NCBI RefSeq assembly: GCF_001634365.1 | Contig: NZ_CP014579.1 | Coordinates: 3,100,001-3,164,000, forward strand | Length of the DNA: 64,000 bases | Direction of reading: 5' to 3' | Source of the DNA: Paraburkholderia phytofirmans OLGA172 | Lineage (GTDB): Bacteria; Pseudomonadota; Gammaproteobacteria; Burkholderiales; Burkholderiaceae | Part shown: piece after piece, positions 53,185 through 62,018 of the stretch | Layout of the letters: every line of letters starts with the position of its first letter | How positions within the stretch are numbered: position 1 is the first letter of the stretch | Notes under the pieces: model-generated | Database searches by the model: none | Told to the model about the DNA's origin: nothing | What the model saw: only the letters and a program-made list of their open reading frames with translations | Program-made: the position numbers and the translations under genes

Positions 53185-54600
53185 TCAGTACGCGTTGCTA
53201 TGAACCAGACCCTTTGCTATCGTCGCCGCGACTATCCGCATGTCGAGCCCAAACGACCAATTGCGCAGGTAATACAGATCGTGTTCGACGCGCCCTTGCA
53301 TCTTCTCGATCTGGTCTGTCTCTCCTCTGAACCCGTTGATCTGTGCCCATCCTGTGATCCCAGGCTTTATCCGGTACCGATGGATGTAGCCGTTCACTAC
53401 TTTCTGATAGAGCTCGTCGTGTTCAATCGCATGAGGCCGCGGCCCCACTACCGACATATCGCCACGCAGTACATTGAAGAATTGCGGCAATTCATCCATG
53501 CTGGTACGCCTGAGAAACGCACCCACTCGCGTAATCCGCGGATCCCCTCGCGTGGCCTGTTTCACCACGCCCGTTTCTACAGCGTGAGGGCGCATCGAAC
53601 GGAACTTGTAGATCTTGAAGATGCGTCCATCCGCACCTTTGCGCTTCTGCGTGAAGAACACCGGTCCGCGCGAAGAGAGCTTTACAGCAATCGCGATCGC
53701 AATCAGCAACGGCGCAAGCGCAATCAGCGCACAAGCAGCAAACGCACGATCAAAAATCTCTTTCTTCACCAACGCGGGAGCTGGCACCGGCGACGCGACC
53801 AGGTTGATCGCAGGCATACCGATCAAGTCGATCATGCCGCTATCGAACAGCGCGACGCTGCGCATATCCGGCACAAAACGCACATTCACGAGATCGTCGC
53901 GAAACTCGGCCACAAAGCGCGACAGCGTGCGTTCCTCGGAGAGCGGCAACGCCAGCCACAATTCCTGCACGTCCTGAGATCTCACGTAGGCGGCGAACTT
54001 GGTGATGTCGTCGTACACCGGTACACCTGAACCTATCGTCCCCGTCACCGGCCGCACGTCAAAGGCCGCTACTGCGCGAAATCCGCTGGTCGTCGAGCCC
54101 TCGATATTGCGCACGACCTGGTGGCAGTGCGACCCGCATCCCACAACCGCGACCCGGCGGAGATTCATCCCCGCATGGCGGACTCGTGCGAGTACGGCGT
54201 GCACAGCCAGACGCGACACAATCAGCGCGCCGCCCGTCATTGCCATCCAATAGGCAAACCAGAGACGCGAGATGAAATCCGTGCGATGCAGCGAGAACAT
54301 CAACGCGAGACCACAGCCTTGAACCACGAACCACGCCAGCGATACCTGACCGGCCATGCGCAACATTGCCCGTCCACGCCACGAGCTGTACACGCCAAAT
54401 GCGGGGAAAAGAACCAGCGTAAAAGCCGCGGCAAACGCGACGAAAGCGGCATCGATACGGCTTTGCGTGAGATCTTCAAATCGCACTTGCGATGCGGCCA
54501 GCGCCCCGAGGACGACTAGCATCACATCGAGCAAACGCGCGATCAGGCTCTGCAACCCCGGTATCGTTCTTCTTTGCAGCTCAAAGTTAGCCGTATCCAT
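53185..54600 (-). CDS. wcaJ: Undecaprenyl-phosphate glycosylphosphotransferase (WcaJ-like)
   Basis: The ATG at 54600 gives 471 aa. Four N-terminal TM helices and a CoA-binding-like domain precede a fifth TM helix and the catalytic bacterial sugar transferase domain: [56 protein letters not shown] and [21 protein letters not shown]. It attaches the first sugar phosphate, probably glucose-1-phosphate, to undecaprenyl phosphate to start the repeat unit. It is the first gene of the leftward operon. Confidence 0.94.
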   Translation of the reverse strand: MDTANFELQRRTIPGLQSLIARLLDVMLVVLGALAASQVRFEDLTQSRIDAAFVAFAAAFTLVLFPAFGVYSSWRGRAMLRMAGQVSLAWFVVQGCGLALMFSLHRTDFISRLWFAYWMAMTGGALIVSRLAVHAVLARVRHAGMNLRRVAVVGCGSHCHQVVRNIEGSTTSGFRAVAAFDVRPVTGTIGSGVPVYDDITKFAAYVRSQDVQELWLALPLSEERTLSRFVAEFRDDLVNVRFVPDMRSVALFDSGMIDLIGMPAINLVASPVPAPALVKKEIFDRAFAACALIALAPLLIAIAIAVKLSSRGPVFFTQKRKGADGRIFKIYKFRSMRPHAVETGVVKQATRGDPRITRVGAFLRRTSMDELPQFFNVLRGDMSVVGPRPHAIEHDELYQKVVNGYIHRYRIKPGITGWAQINGFRGETDQIEKMQGRVEHDLYYLRNWSFGLDMRIVAATIAKGLVHSNAY

Positions 54601-55017
54601 ACTTATCCCCGCGCTGGTCTCTCGCGCCAAACGTTCTTGTCGAGCTGCTCAACTTGTGTTCGCTTCAACAGCTCATGCGCCTCTTACTTCAACCACCACG
54701 CTCTTCGCGGCAACAACACCGCCCCGGCACGCGAAGAAGCGCGCAATGCAGAACAATCTGGATTTCACTCATCCAGCGCGAAACCAAACGACTGGACGTT
54801 CGTGAACAACAATGGGGGATGTACCGCAAGCCGCTCGCACCCGTCTAACTTGGGTACTCAGGCAAAACGCCGCCGCGACGAGATCCGAACAAAAAGATCA
54901 CACCGCTTGTGCGTTGAGGACACCGACCTGATACCCCCGACCAGGCCAGTCGTTGACTCGAACTTCATCACCACTTACTGCTTGTGTTGTCTGTGTCTTG
55001 CACCGCACACCCTTTAA
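54601..55017. other. Long 5' leader region of the exopolysaccharide operon
   Basis: About 400 nt separate the sigma-54 promoter at 55018 from the wcaJ ATG. No convincing gene is present. A weaker sigma-54-like match on the minus strand (GGGCGGTGTTGTTGCC, 54709-54724) would give a leader of about 98 nt. Confidence 0.45.
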
Positions 55018-55033
55018 AGCAGCAACCGTGCCA
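55018..55033 (-). promoter_or_regulatory. Sigma-54 (-24/-12) promoter of exopolysaccharide operon
   Basis: The minus strand reads TGGCACGGTTGCTGCT: a perfect -24 (TGGCACG) and a -12 that differs by one base from TTGCT. Transcription would start near 55006 and run into wcaJ. Confidence 0.75.
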
Positions 55034-55150
55034 ATTGTTATATCTCTTTCACAGTTGCCTCGGTGATATCGGGCAAACCCTTGTCAGACATACGTTTTTC
55101 TCCGGCGCTGTCTACCCGAAAACCGGCAAATAAAATGCAAAACCGTGTTC

Positions 55151-55187
55151 GGTAACGCGCCCGTTACGTAACGTGGCCCGTAACGGC
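55151..55187. promoter_or_regulatory. Palindromic upstream activator site for the exopolysaccharide promoter
   Basis: The perfect 12-bp palindrome CGTTACGTAACG (55162-55173) is flanked by GGTAACG (55151-55157) and CCCGTAACGG (55178-55187). Its centre is about 135 bp upstream of the -24 element, the same distance as the sites in the peptide locus, but its sequence differs. A different sigma-54 activator is therefore likely. Confidence 0.62.
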
Positions 55188-55506
55188 CCGTTCGATCAAG
55201 CGACGGAAGTGGGGAAATGCGGCGCTGTAAAAGTCTGAAGAGATCCGTGTGGAAAAGCGCCTTACGGCAGCAGGAGCAAGTCTCGGGATATGGGTCGATC
55301 CGCCTCACCTCCCGATGAATCGGAACAGCGCCTCGCATGGACGCGGATGGTCGTTTTAAACAAATTCACGCCCGGACTTTCGCCTTTGGGCACATGGCTT
55401 GCTGAACCCGAGACATCGGCACTGCTTTTTCGCGAGCTCGCCCAACCGCGCGCTGCATGGCTATCGTGACAGGCATGTCCTATCAACCCAAGCGGAGGTT
55501 ATTAAT

Positions 55507-55662
55507 ATGTTGGGAACTATTCTTCTGATCGTGCTGATCCTTCTTCTCATCGGTGCGTTTCCGACGTGGCCGCATAGCCGTTCATGGGGTTATGGACCGA
55601 CCGGTGGTCTCGGCATCGTGGTTATCGTCGTGATAGTGCTAGTCGTCGCGGGCGTGATATAG
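55507..55662 (+). CDS. DUF3309 small membrane protein
   Basis: The 51-aa protein has GCGGAGG before the ATG. LGTILLIVLILLLIGAFPTWP, SWGYGPTGGLG and a second hydrophobic run (IVVIVVIVLVVAGVI) match DUF3309, small two-helix proteins common in proteobacteria that are often stress-related. Function unknown. Confidence 0.9.
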   Translation: MLGTILLIVLILLLIGAFPTWPHSRSWGYGPTGGLGIVVIVVIVLVVAGVI

Positions 55663-55696
55663 CCGAATTGAAGTACTCTGGTCAGCAATCCAAACC

Positions 55697-55752
55697 AAGA
55701 AGGCCGCTGGATATCGATGCAGCTCTCTGCATCGATATCCAGCGGCCTTCTT
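55697..55752. terminator. 26-bp perfect hairpin after DUF3309 gene
   Basis: Arms 55697-55722 and 55727-55752 are exactly complementary with the 4-nt loop CTCT (core GGATATCGATGCAG / CTGCATCGATATCC). It lies 35 nt after the DUF3309 stop. The stem is far longer than needed for termination and lacks a long T-run, so a bidirectional terminator or a mobile palindromic element are both possible. Confidence 0.8.
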
Positions 55753-55798
55753 ATGTCGACTATTGATACACGTTCACGTTGTCACGCCGGAGAACGCA

Positions 55799-55905
55799 AT
55801 GGAAAAGTTACTCGCGCATCAGGTTGCTTTGATCGCAGGCACGAGTCCCGGCAACGGGTATAGCCTTGCGCAAGCGCTGACAAATTCGGGTGCGGCAGTG
55901 GGGTG
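55799..55905 (+). pseudogene. Remnant of a short-chain dehydrogenase N-terminus
   Basis: The translation MEKLLAHQVALIAGTSPGNG followed by YSLAQALTNSGAAV parallels the first 35 residues of SDR enzymes (VALITGxSxGIGxAxAxALAxxGAxV), but the glycine motif is degenerate and similarity stops. The rest of the gene is missing. A sigma-54-like promoter for the next small gene begins exactly where the similarity ends. Confidence 0.55.
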
Positions 55906-55920
55906 GGCACGCCGGATGCT
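55905..55920 (+). promoter_or_regulatory. Sigma-54 (-24/-12) promoter candidate for 24-aa gene
   Basis: GGGCACGCCGGATGCT differs from TGGCACG-N4-TTGCT at two positions and keeps GG-N10-GC. Transcription would start near 55931, 35 nt before the ATG at 55966. Confidence 0.55.
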
Positions 55921-55965
55921 CAATCACCATCGTATTCAAACTTTGATACGAAAGGAGATCACATC

Positions 55966-56040
55966 ATGCCTTACCTTCTCGGCTGGCTTCTTGGCGTCCC
56001 GCTGATCGTACTGGTCATCCTGTACCTGATTTTCCACTAA
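55966..56040 (+). CDS. 24-aa single-helix membrane protein
   Basis: A strong ribosome site (AAAGGAG, ten bases upstream) precedes an ATG that opens MPYLLGWLLGVPLIV and ends in LVILYLIFH. The product is one hydrophobic helix with almost no soluble part. Such proteins usually act as small regulators or stabilisers of membrane complexes. The good ribosome site and the sigma-54-like promoter make it a credible gene despite its size. Confidence 0.65.
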   Translation: MPYLLGWLLGVPLIVLVILYLIFH

Positions 56041-56288
56041 TCCCTTTCAACATAAGCAGTTCACCTTAAGATTATCTCGCGCGGCTCTGCCTGTCCCAGC
56101 CGCCGCGCGCCCCGATTTTCCAGCACACCCGATCGAGCCCTCCCACGTCAGCGCAAAATCGCGTACAGGCGCCCATGCCTTTCCACTTGCGCTGAACAAA
56201 ACGGTGCGTAAAACTAGGCCCCCTAGTCCGAGCAAAATGCCATATCTGCACCCGCACGCACAGACGGCGTACGAGCAAGGAGGGACCG

Positions 56289-56669
56289 ATGGCAAACAAC
56301 GAATACACACTGTCACATCAGGACGTGGTGAAGGCAGTGATCATTCATCAGAATATTCATGAGGGCTTCTGGACGCTGAATATCAATTTCAACGTCGCCG
56401 CTACTCATGGCCCGCGAGTGCCGGACCCCGGTCTCGCCGTGACAATCAAGGGCATCGGCATCAAGCGGGTCTCATCTGCCGACCCCCTCGCCATCGACGC
56501 CGCCCTCGTCAATCCACCGGTGCCTGAACATGTTGAAGGCGCAGTACACGCAGCACATATTGCGGCGGACGCGAACGGCGCGCATAAAGGCGGCATGCAA
56601 TTCTGTCGCGACGTCTATCGCAATGTCGCGGTACAAAGCGCGGTCAGAGCGCGAACCAAACCCGGCTGA
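56289..56669 (+). CDS. Hypothetical conserved-looking protein
   Basis: The 126-aa protein has AAGGAGG before the ATG. The N-terminal half (VVKAVIIHQNIHEGFWTLNI, GLAVTIKGIGIKRVSS) reads as a beta-strand-rich domain, while the rest is Ala/His-rich. No family recognised. It stands alone between the 24-aa gene and the Lrp-type regulator. Confidence 0.65.
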   Translation: MANNEYTLSHQDVVKAVIIHQNIHEGFWTLNINFNVAATHGPRVPDPGLAVTIKGIGIKRVSSADPLAIDAALVNPPVPEHVEGAVHAAHIAADANGAHKGGMQFCRDVYRNVAVQSAVRARTKPG

Positions 56670-56985
56670 ACGCAATCCGTCATCTGCCTCGAAAGAAAAA
56701 TGCCTTCATGCCCGGCGAGCGCGTCTTCCGGCACGGGTAACGCCGGAATTCGCCCGCGTGCCGCCTTCCTGTGAAGGCAGCGAGACACCGGATGGCAGCT
56801 TGTGGCCGCGTGAAACCGCAGGCCAAAGGCCGGCGGCCCGGACGGTTGTCCCGGGCATGAATGCACCCTGAAAATATACCCGGGCACCGGCTGGATATGC
56901 TTCTTAAAGCGATGCACCCACCCGCCGACATTGGGACAATCTTCCATTAAAATGGTATTTATCTGAATAAACTTCCGAGAATGCC
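56670..56985. promoter_or_regulatory. Upstream region of Lrp-type gene with AT-rich inverted repeats
   Basis: About 315 nt without a gene. Just before the Lrp-type gene, CCATTAAAATGG (56944-56955) and TTTATCTGAATAAA form short AT-rich inverted repeats, typical of Lrp/AsnC operators. Autoregulation is likely. Confidence 0.45.
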
Positions 56986-57459
56986 ATGACCACCCGAAAT
57001 CGCCCACTGGACAACCAGGATCGGAAGATCATGCGCGAACTGCAAAAGAACGCGCGCCTGAGCAACGCCGAACTCGCCGAACTGGTCGGCATGTCGACCA
57101 CTGCATGCTGGAATCGCACGCGTCAATTGGAAACCGAGGGGTATATCCGCGGCTACGTCGCGTTGCTCGATCAGCAGAAGCTCGGCTTCGCCGACGTGGT
57201 GCTGCTCGAAGTCACGCTCGACCGTCACGACGACGACGCGCTCGCCCGCTTCGGCGCCGAACTGGCGACGTTGACCGAAGTGCTGGAAGCGTATCTGGTA
57301 TCGGGCGAATACGACTATCTGGTCAAAGTGGCGGTCGACGGTACGGCGGGTTACGAGCGGTTTCTGCGCGAGAAGCTCTATAAGATCGCGGGCATCCGCC
57401 ATAGCCGCTCGATGTTTGCCCTCCGATGCATGAAGAGCATTCCGTCGATTGCGATCTAG
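56986..57459 (+). CDS. Lrp/AsnC-family transcriptional regulator
   Basis: The 157-aa protein starts MTTRNRPLDNQDRKIMREL. The helix-turn-helix (LSNAELAELVGMSTTACWNR) and the C-terminal RAM ligand-binding domain (VLEAYLVSGEYDYLVKVAV) are complete. Members respond to amino acids and often control adjacent transport or catabolic genes. Here no such gene is directly linked, so the target is unknown. Confidence 0.94.
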   Translation: MTTRNRPLDNQDRKIMRELQKNARLSNAELAELVGMSTTACWNRTRQLETEGYIRGYVALLDQQKLGFADVVLLEVTLDRHDDDALARFGAELATLTEVLEAYLVSGEYDYLVKVAVDGTAGYERFLREKLYKIAGIRHSRSMFALRCMKSIPSIAI

Positions 57460-57535
57460 GCGGGTTTGCCGAAGGGAAAAACGGGGCGTTGTCGCCACGC
57501 CGGCTTACCGGTCGAGCAACGGAACGCCCACGTCT

Positions 57536-57697
57536 TCAGTGCTTATGGTGCAGCCAGTCCTTGATCGGATGCGCGTGCAGCCAGCGGGCAACCGGCTGGT
57601 CATCCTTGTGTTCCCGCCTGTAGCGTGCCGCTGTAAATATCACGAGGCACAGCACCACCACGATTCCTACTACGAAACTCATCATCGATTGGGTCAT
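57536..57697 (-). CDS. Small single-helix membrane protein
   Basis: Started at the ATG at 57697 with AAAGGAGG just upstream, the protein has 53 aa. It has one TM helix (MMSFVVGIVVVLCLVIFTA) and a basic, His-rich cytoplasmic tail (WLHAHPIKDWLHHKH). Not recognised. The strong ribosome site supports it. Confidence 0.7.
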   Translation of the reverse strand: MTQSMMSFVVGIVVVLCLVIFTAARYRREHKDDQPVARWLHAHPIKDWLHHKH

Positions 57698-57845
57698 GGC
57701 AACCTCCTTTGAGGTCAAAACCATGCCTATATTTTAGGTGACCAGAGAAATAGCAACGACCGTCTTCATTCGTCTATATCTGTTTCATAGCGGTGTTTTT
57801 GAAGTCGGCACCCCGAATGCGTTCGAAGACGTCTGACGAGCCCTA

Positions 57846-58763
57846 TTACCCCATGACTGGGGAGACCGCGACTCGTTGCAGCACGGTCATCGGACCGAGC
57901 CTCTCGATTGCTCGCATCTGCGCTGCGTCCCGCACGAAGAGCGATCCCGCGAACCCCAGCGCATTCACCGAAATTCCCTCTACACGCTCCGAAAACCGTG
58001 GCACGAGCAGCATCCACCGCGGGGTGACAAGCAGGTTGTACGGTGCCGATTGGTGCAGTTCGCCATTCACCTCGCTCGCTCGCAGGCCAACCGCGGCGAG
58101 CAACGCGTGGTAGCAATCGAGCGCGGCGTGTGCGGCGTGCGTTGAGCCGGCAGGAGCCGGTTCCAGATGGGCAAACGCGTGCCTGAAAGCCAGACCGGGT
58201 ATCGTGCCAATCGGGCCGTCCATGCACGCGGATTCAAGAATGGACTCAACGGGGAGCGGCGGACCTGATTCTCCGAGCGGCAGCGGCACGATCTGCAGAT
58301 GCTTGTGTTGTTGACTCGCGCCGGCGTCCGCGCCGCCGTTGTAGAAACCAAGGCCATCGAACTCTGCCATGCACGCGATCCATGCAGCAAAGTCTGCGAG
58401 ATCGAGCAACGTTTCCTGCGATTTGAAGCTGCGGGTGACGATCAGGAGGTGATGGTCGATAACGTTGAACTTGTTGAGCAAAGCGACGTGCGTGTCCGAG
58501 ATATCGGCCACAAAGAGATCCGGATCATAAGGAAGGAATGGACTGACCGTACTGCACGTCACGGCCTTATCTTTAGACGCCTGTCGCGTTTCCTCCTTGC
58601 GAGCGAGACTTGAGACCTGACGGATAAGGAAGCCTATGCCACGGTCTTCGATCAGCACCTGGATTGTCTCTATCGGTCGCAGTGCACCGCAACGCAGCGC
58701 ATGCTCGGTCTGGCGCAGAATGGCCGGCCATAGGGCGCCGGGCTGGAGATGTGGATGTTCCAT
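57846..58763 (-). CDS. Ap4A phosphorylase / ATP adenylyltransferase-like (HIT superfamily)
   Basis: The 305-aa protein has an N-terminal DUF4922-like domain and the HIT-type active site QQHKHLQIVPLP (about residue 155) with GFYNGGADAGAS just before. The family splits diadenosine tetraphosphate with phosphate, giving ADP and ATP. It lies 62 nt from the adenosine-specific-kinase-type gene on the same strand, suggesting a shared adenine-nucleotide role. Confidence 0.88.
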   Translation of the reverse strand: MEHPHLQPGALWPAILRQTEHALRCGALRPIETIQVLIEDRGIGFLIRQVSSLARKEETRQASKDKAVTCSTVSPFLPYDPDLFVADISDTHVALLNKFNVIDHHLLIVTRSFKSQETLLDLADFAAWIACMAEFDGLGFYNGGADAGASQQHKHLQIVPLPLGESGPPLPVESILESACMDGPIGTIPGLAFRHAFAHLEPAPAGSTHAAHAALDCYHALLAAVGLRASEVNGELHQSAPYNLLVTPRWMLLVPRFSERVEGISVNALGFAGSLFVRDAAQMRAIERLGPMTVLQRVAVSPVMG

Positions 58764-58825
58764 GGCTCAGGCAAACCGGTGCGCATGTGGCAAACGCGTA
58801 TGTCGTCGAATGAACGTAACCGCGT

Positions 58826-59311
58826 CTACGCTTTGTAACCGATAGCCCGTAGCAGATCCTTGCGCCATTGAACGCCCTCCTCGTTTTCTACGCCGAGCGG
58901 CGGGAACCCGTCGACCACGCCCAGGATACCGCGCCCTTGGTCTGTCTCGGCAACCAGAATCTGCGTGGGATTCGCCGTCGCGCAGAAGATCCTGCATACC
59001 TCCGGCACAGCCTTGATCGCGTTCAGAACATTGACCGGGTAAAAGCCATCGCCCAGAAAGATCACGAAGCAGTGGCCTGCAGCGATAGCCATGGCATTCT
59101 GGCAGGCCAACTCGATCAGGTCGGCGTCGGTGCCAGATCGGCGCACGAGGCGATTACCCGACGCTTCACAAAAGGCCAAACCAAACTTGATACCCGGAAC
59201 GGTACCGACCATGGCCTCGTGCAGATCTTCGACAGACTTGATGAAGTGGGTTTGCCCCAAGATGAAGTTCGTCGCTTCGGGTTTGACGATTGTTACCGTA
59301 AGCATTTGCAT
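58826..59311 (-). CDS. Adenosine-specific kinase family protein
   Basis: The protein has 161 aa (159 from the second Met). PEATNFILGQTHFIKSVEDLHEAM, PGIKFGLAFCEASGNRLVR and GVVDGFPPLGVENE match the small family annotated as adenosine-specific kinase (DUF355 type). The proposed reaction is the phosphorylation of adenosine or a related nucleoside, but biochemical proof is thin for the family. It precedes the Ap4A phosphorylase gene in the same transcript. Confidence 0.88.
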   Translation of the reverse strand: MQMLTVTIVKPEATNFILGQTHFIKSVEDLHEAMVGTVPGIKFGLAFCEASGNRLVRRSGTDADLIELACQNAMAIAAGHCFVIFLGDGFYPVNVLNAIKAVPEVCRIFCATANPTQILVAETDQGRGILGVVDGFPPLGVENEEGVQWRKDLLRAIGYKA

Positions 59312-59605
59312 ATCGGACCTCGCTCTGTGGGGCCAGGAACACCGGGCGGGAGGCTGCTTTCGTCAGCGGATCGCGGTTCGTCAAGTTTTGCCAGCCGACG
59401 ACTGCCTTCCACAATCAAGCCTAGTACGAACCCGCCGTCAGCGGAAGCGCGGGTCGCGGGTGGCGCCGTCGTAGCCAGTGAACATTGGGCGAGATGAGAC
59501 GTATGACTGCGCGTTTGCTGCACTAGAATGAATTTTCACAGTACTGGACCGTGCTGGCGAGCCGTCTCTGGCCAGCGCCGGCGGAATTCCATGTTGGAGG
59601 AGAGC

Positions 59606-59770
59606 ATGCCGACGTATCAATATCGTTGCGAGAAGTGTGGCGAGTTGTTCGAGCACGCTGAACATCTCGCTGAACATCAGGTCGCCCACCCACTTTGCCC
59701 GAAGTGCGGAAGCGAGAAGTGTCAGCACGTCCCGACGCCATTTGTCGCCAAGACGTCAAGAAAGAGCTGA
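59606..59770 (+). CDS. FmdB-type zinc-ribbon protein
   Basis: The 54-aa protein begins MPTYQYRCEKCGELFEH, with a second pair CPKCGS: two CxxC knuckles forming a zinc ribbon of the FmdB family. TTGGAGGAG before the ATG sets the start. It is a putative regulatory or scaffold protein of unknown role. The C-terminal tail is short and basic (VAKTSRKS). Confidence 0.9.
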   Translation: MPTYQYRCEKCGELFEHAEHLAEHQVAHPLCPKCGSEKCQHVPTPFVAKTSRKS

Positions 59771-59912
59771 GATCTGCTCCGCATCATTTTGCTCATGAGG
59801 CGAATGCTCAACTGAGGGCGCGGCCCCTTCGCGTCCGGGCGATGAACGCCCGTTTGATCGGCTACCGCCAGGTATGCCCGCAAACGCCAGGTGTCGCGCC
59901 GGGCGTCAGTCT

Positions 59913-61082
59913 TCACCGCCTGTCAGGCAGCAGGATCCGCTCGTCCACCTGACGGATGTCCGTGTGGCCGCAAAAGGCCATGGTGAGGTCCAGTTCCTTG
60001 TGGATGATCTGCAGGCACTGTGTGACACCCGCCTCGCCCATGGCACCCAGGCCATAGAGGAAGCTACGGCCGATCAGCGTGCCTTTCGCGCCGAGCGCAA
60101 CGGCTTTGAGCACGTCCTGTCCGCTGCGGATGCCGCCATCCATCCACACTTCAATGCGCGAGCCGACCTCGCGTGCGATCTCGGGAAGCGCCGAGATCGA
60201 AGAAGGTGCACCGTCGAGTTGACGGCCGCCATGGTTGGAGACGATCAACGCGTCAGCGCCGCTGTCGGCGGCAAGGCGCGCGTCTTCGACATCCATGATG
60301 CCTTTCAGAATGAGTTTGCCGCCCCACATCTTCTTGACCCACTCGACGTCTGCCCAGCTCAGCGCCGGATCGAACTGCTCGGCGGTCCACGAGCTCAGGG
60401 ACGACAGATCGCCCACGCCCTTCGCATGACCGACGATGTTGCCGAATGTGCGCCGCCGGGTGCCGAGCATGCCAAGGCACCAGCGCGGCTTGGTCGCGAG
60501 GTTGATGAGGTTCGCAGGGCTCAATTTGGGCGGCGCCGACAGCCCGTTCTTGATGTCCTTGTGGCGTTGGCCGAGGATCTGCAGGTCCAGCGTCAGCATC
60601 AAGGCACTGCATCGTGCCGCGCGAGCACGCTCGATCAACCGCACAATGAAATCGCGGTCGCGCATCATATAAAGCTGGAACCAGAACGGCTTGGTGGTCT
60701 GAGCGGCCACGTCCTCGATCGAGCAGATGCTCATTGTGGACAAGGTAAACGGGACACCGAACTTCTCCGCAGCACGCGCCGCGAGGATTTCACCGTCGGC
60801 ATGTTGCATGCCGGTCAACCCCGTCGGCGCGATCGCCACGGGCATGGCGGCCTCCTGGCCAATCATGTCCGTGCGCGTGCTGCGGCCCGCCATGTTGACC
60901 GCCACTCGCTGGCGCAGCTTCAGGCGATGGAAGTCGCTTTCATTGGCGCGGTAGGTACTTTCGGTCCACGAGCCGCTGTCGGCATAGTCGTAGAACATGC
61001 GCGGCACACGCCGCTGAGCAAGCACGCGTAAATCTTCGATGCAGGTGATGACAGGCACGGTTTCTCTCAGCGCAGGGAACAA
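59913..61082 (-). CDS. lldD: FMN-dependent alpha-hydroxy-acid (L-lactate) dehydrogenase
   Basis: The 389-aa protein has the family pattern: FYDYADSGSWTEST, MPVAIAPTGLTGMQHADGE, FWFQLYMMRDRDF, the catalytic His and substrate Arg in VSNHGGRQLDG, and the phosphate-binding WMDGGIRSGQDVLKAVALGAKG with GRSFLYGLGAMG. It oxidises an alpha-hydroxy acid, most probably L-lactate, to the oxo acid, passing electrons to quinones or oxygen. No permease or regulator lies next to it. The first few residues are uncertain because a GTG lies in frame just downstream. Confidence 0.9.
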   Translation of the reverse strand: MFPALRETVPVITCIEDLRVLAQRRVPRMFYDYADSGSWTESTYRANESDFHRLKLRQRVAVNMAGRSTRTDMIGQEAAMPVAIAPTGLTGMQHADGEILAARAAEKFGVPFTLSTMSICSIEDVAAQTTKPFWFQLYMMRDRDFIVRLIERARAARCSALMLTLDLQILGQRHKDIKNGLSAPPKLSPANLINLATKPRWCLGMLGTRRRTFGNIVGHAKGVGDLSSLSSWTAEQFDPALSWADVEWVKKMWGGKLILKGIMDVEDARLAADSGADALIVSNHGGRQLDGAPSSISALPEIAREVGSRIEVWMDGGIRSGQDVLKAVALGAKGTLIGRSFLYGLGAMGEAGVTQCLQIIHKELDLTMAFCGHTDIRQVDERILLPDRR

Positions 61083-61376
61083 GCGACGAGTGTACGTTCT
61101 TGAGACAGTCGCCCGGTATTCTGGGAATGCCTAGTCTCCTGAGTTGAAAATTCACTGAAGCGTGGCCTGAATGGGGATGTGACGTACCCGATGAACGTCC
61201 CGCAGGCCGAGAACAGAAACAAGTCGCGGGAAATTTCAACCATTAGGACGTCACCGCAAACTCGAATCCGTTTCTAATCTTCTTCTCGTGATTTGTATAA
61301 CGAAACGCTTAAACGATATAAAGCGAAAGATAGTTCATGGCGCGGGCCGGTGCATCGTGGCGTAGGCAAAGCCTCT
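61083..61376. other. Intergenic region upstream of porin remnant
   Basis: About 290 nt without a convincing gene. The AT-rich part (61260-61320) may hold the leftward promoter of lldD or the former porin promoter. Confidence 0.35.
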
Positions 61377-61648
61377 TCGACGCATAAAGCTTATGTCGAT
61401 AAGTCACCGCCGGGCGCCAATACTCGGCGAGCAACGATGCCACCAGAACGTTCGCCTCGGGCGCCGACTGGGCCGCTTCGGGCCTTGTCTACGGCACGCG
61501 CGCAGCGCACGTCGCTCTACGCGGACGGCTTCTACGAAGCCGCGGCAGGCACGGACTCGACGGGCAAGGCCGCTGTTGCCAACTTCAGCGGTTCAACCTA
61601 CTCGAGCACGCAGTGGCCGCCATCGTTGGCGTGACGCAGCGCTTCTGA
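61377..61648 (+). pseudogene. C-terminal remnant of a general porin, frameshifted
   Basis: One frame reads TSLYADGFYEAAAGTDSTGK (about 61509-61568). After a shift near 61600 another frame ends AVAAIVGVTQRF followed by a stop at 61646-61648. Together these are the last strands of a Gram-negative porin of the Burkholderia type (SLYxxGxYxxAxG, then VAxxVGxxxRF with the C-terminal Phe). The first 85% of the gene is missing. Confidence 0.7.
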
Positions 61649-61850
61649 TCGCGCGTTCATCCCGTCTGTCGCCCTGCGGCCGAACCAGGAGTAAGCGTAC
61701 CTTCCGTGCAATTTCTGGCGGTTCGATCCAAAAATCACGATCAATCAACGACTGACAAATTCTCCGATTGCGTGAAAGCCGTAGGGGCGCCGCGCCGGGG
61801 TCGGGCACCTGCTTTCATATCCGCAAGCTCCGCTCATTTCGCTGATGTAG
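61649..61850. other. Intergenic region upstream of MFS promoter
   Basis: About 200 nt without a recognised element. Confidence 0.35.
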
Positions 61851-61901
61851 TTGACAAAGTCACAGACCTGTCCGTAACATTAAACTAAAGTACAGGTCTG
61901 T
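61851..61901 (+). promoter_or_regulatory. Promoter with paired repressor-like operators upstream of MFS gene
   Basis: TTGACA (61851-61856) and TAACAT (61875-61880) form a sigma-70-type promoter. ACAGACCTGT (61862-61871) lies in the spacer and its inverted copy ACAGGTCTGT (61892-61901) lies just after the expected start site. Both have the form ACAG-N2-CTGT. This layout suits a dimeric TetR- or MarR-type repressor. No regulator gene is in view, so it may lie beyond the window or elsewhere. Confidence 0.65.
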
Positions 61902-62018
61902 CACTTTACCGCAGTGGCCATGCGGATGATCGCGGCGTACTGGTTCGAGGCTTGGAACCGGGCGAGCGCATCGGAAAGATCGTTATGTAGTTCGCCTGAC
62001 ACTCAAGGATTGGAAATA

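Noticed and set aside
61293..61634. 113-aa intact gene
   Set aside because: Only its end makes sense, as a porin strand, and the true porin terminus continues in another frame, so it is a remnant.
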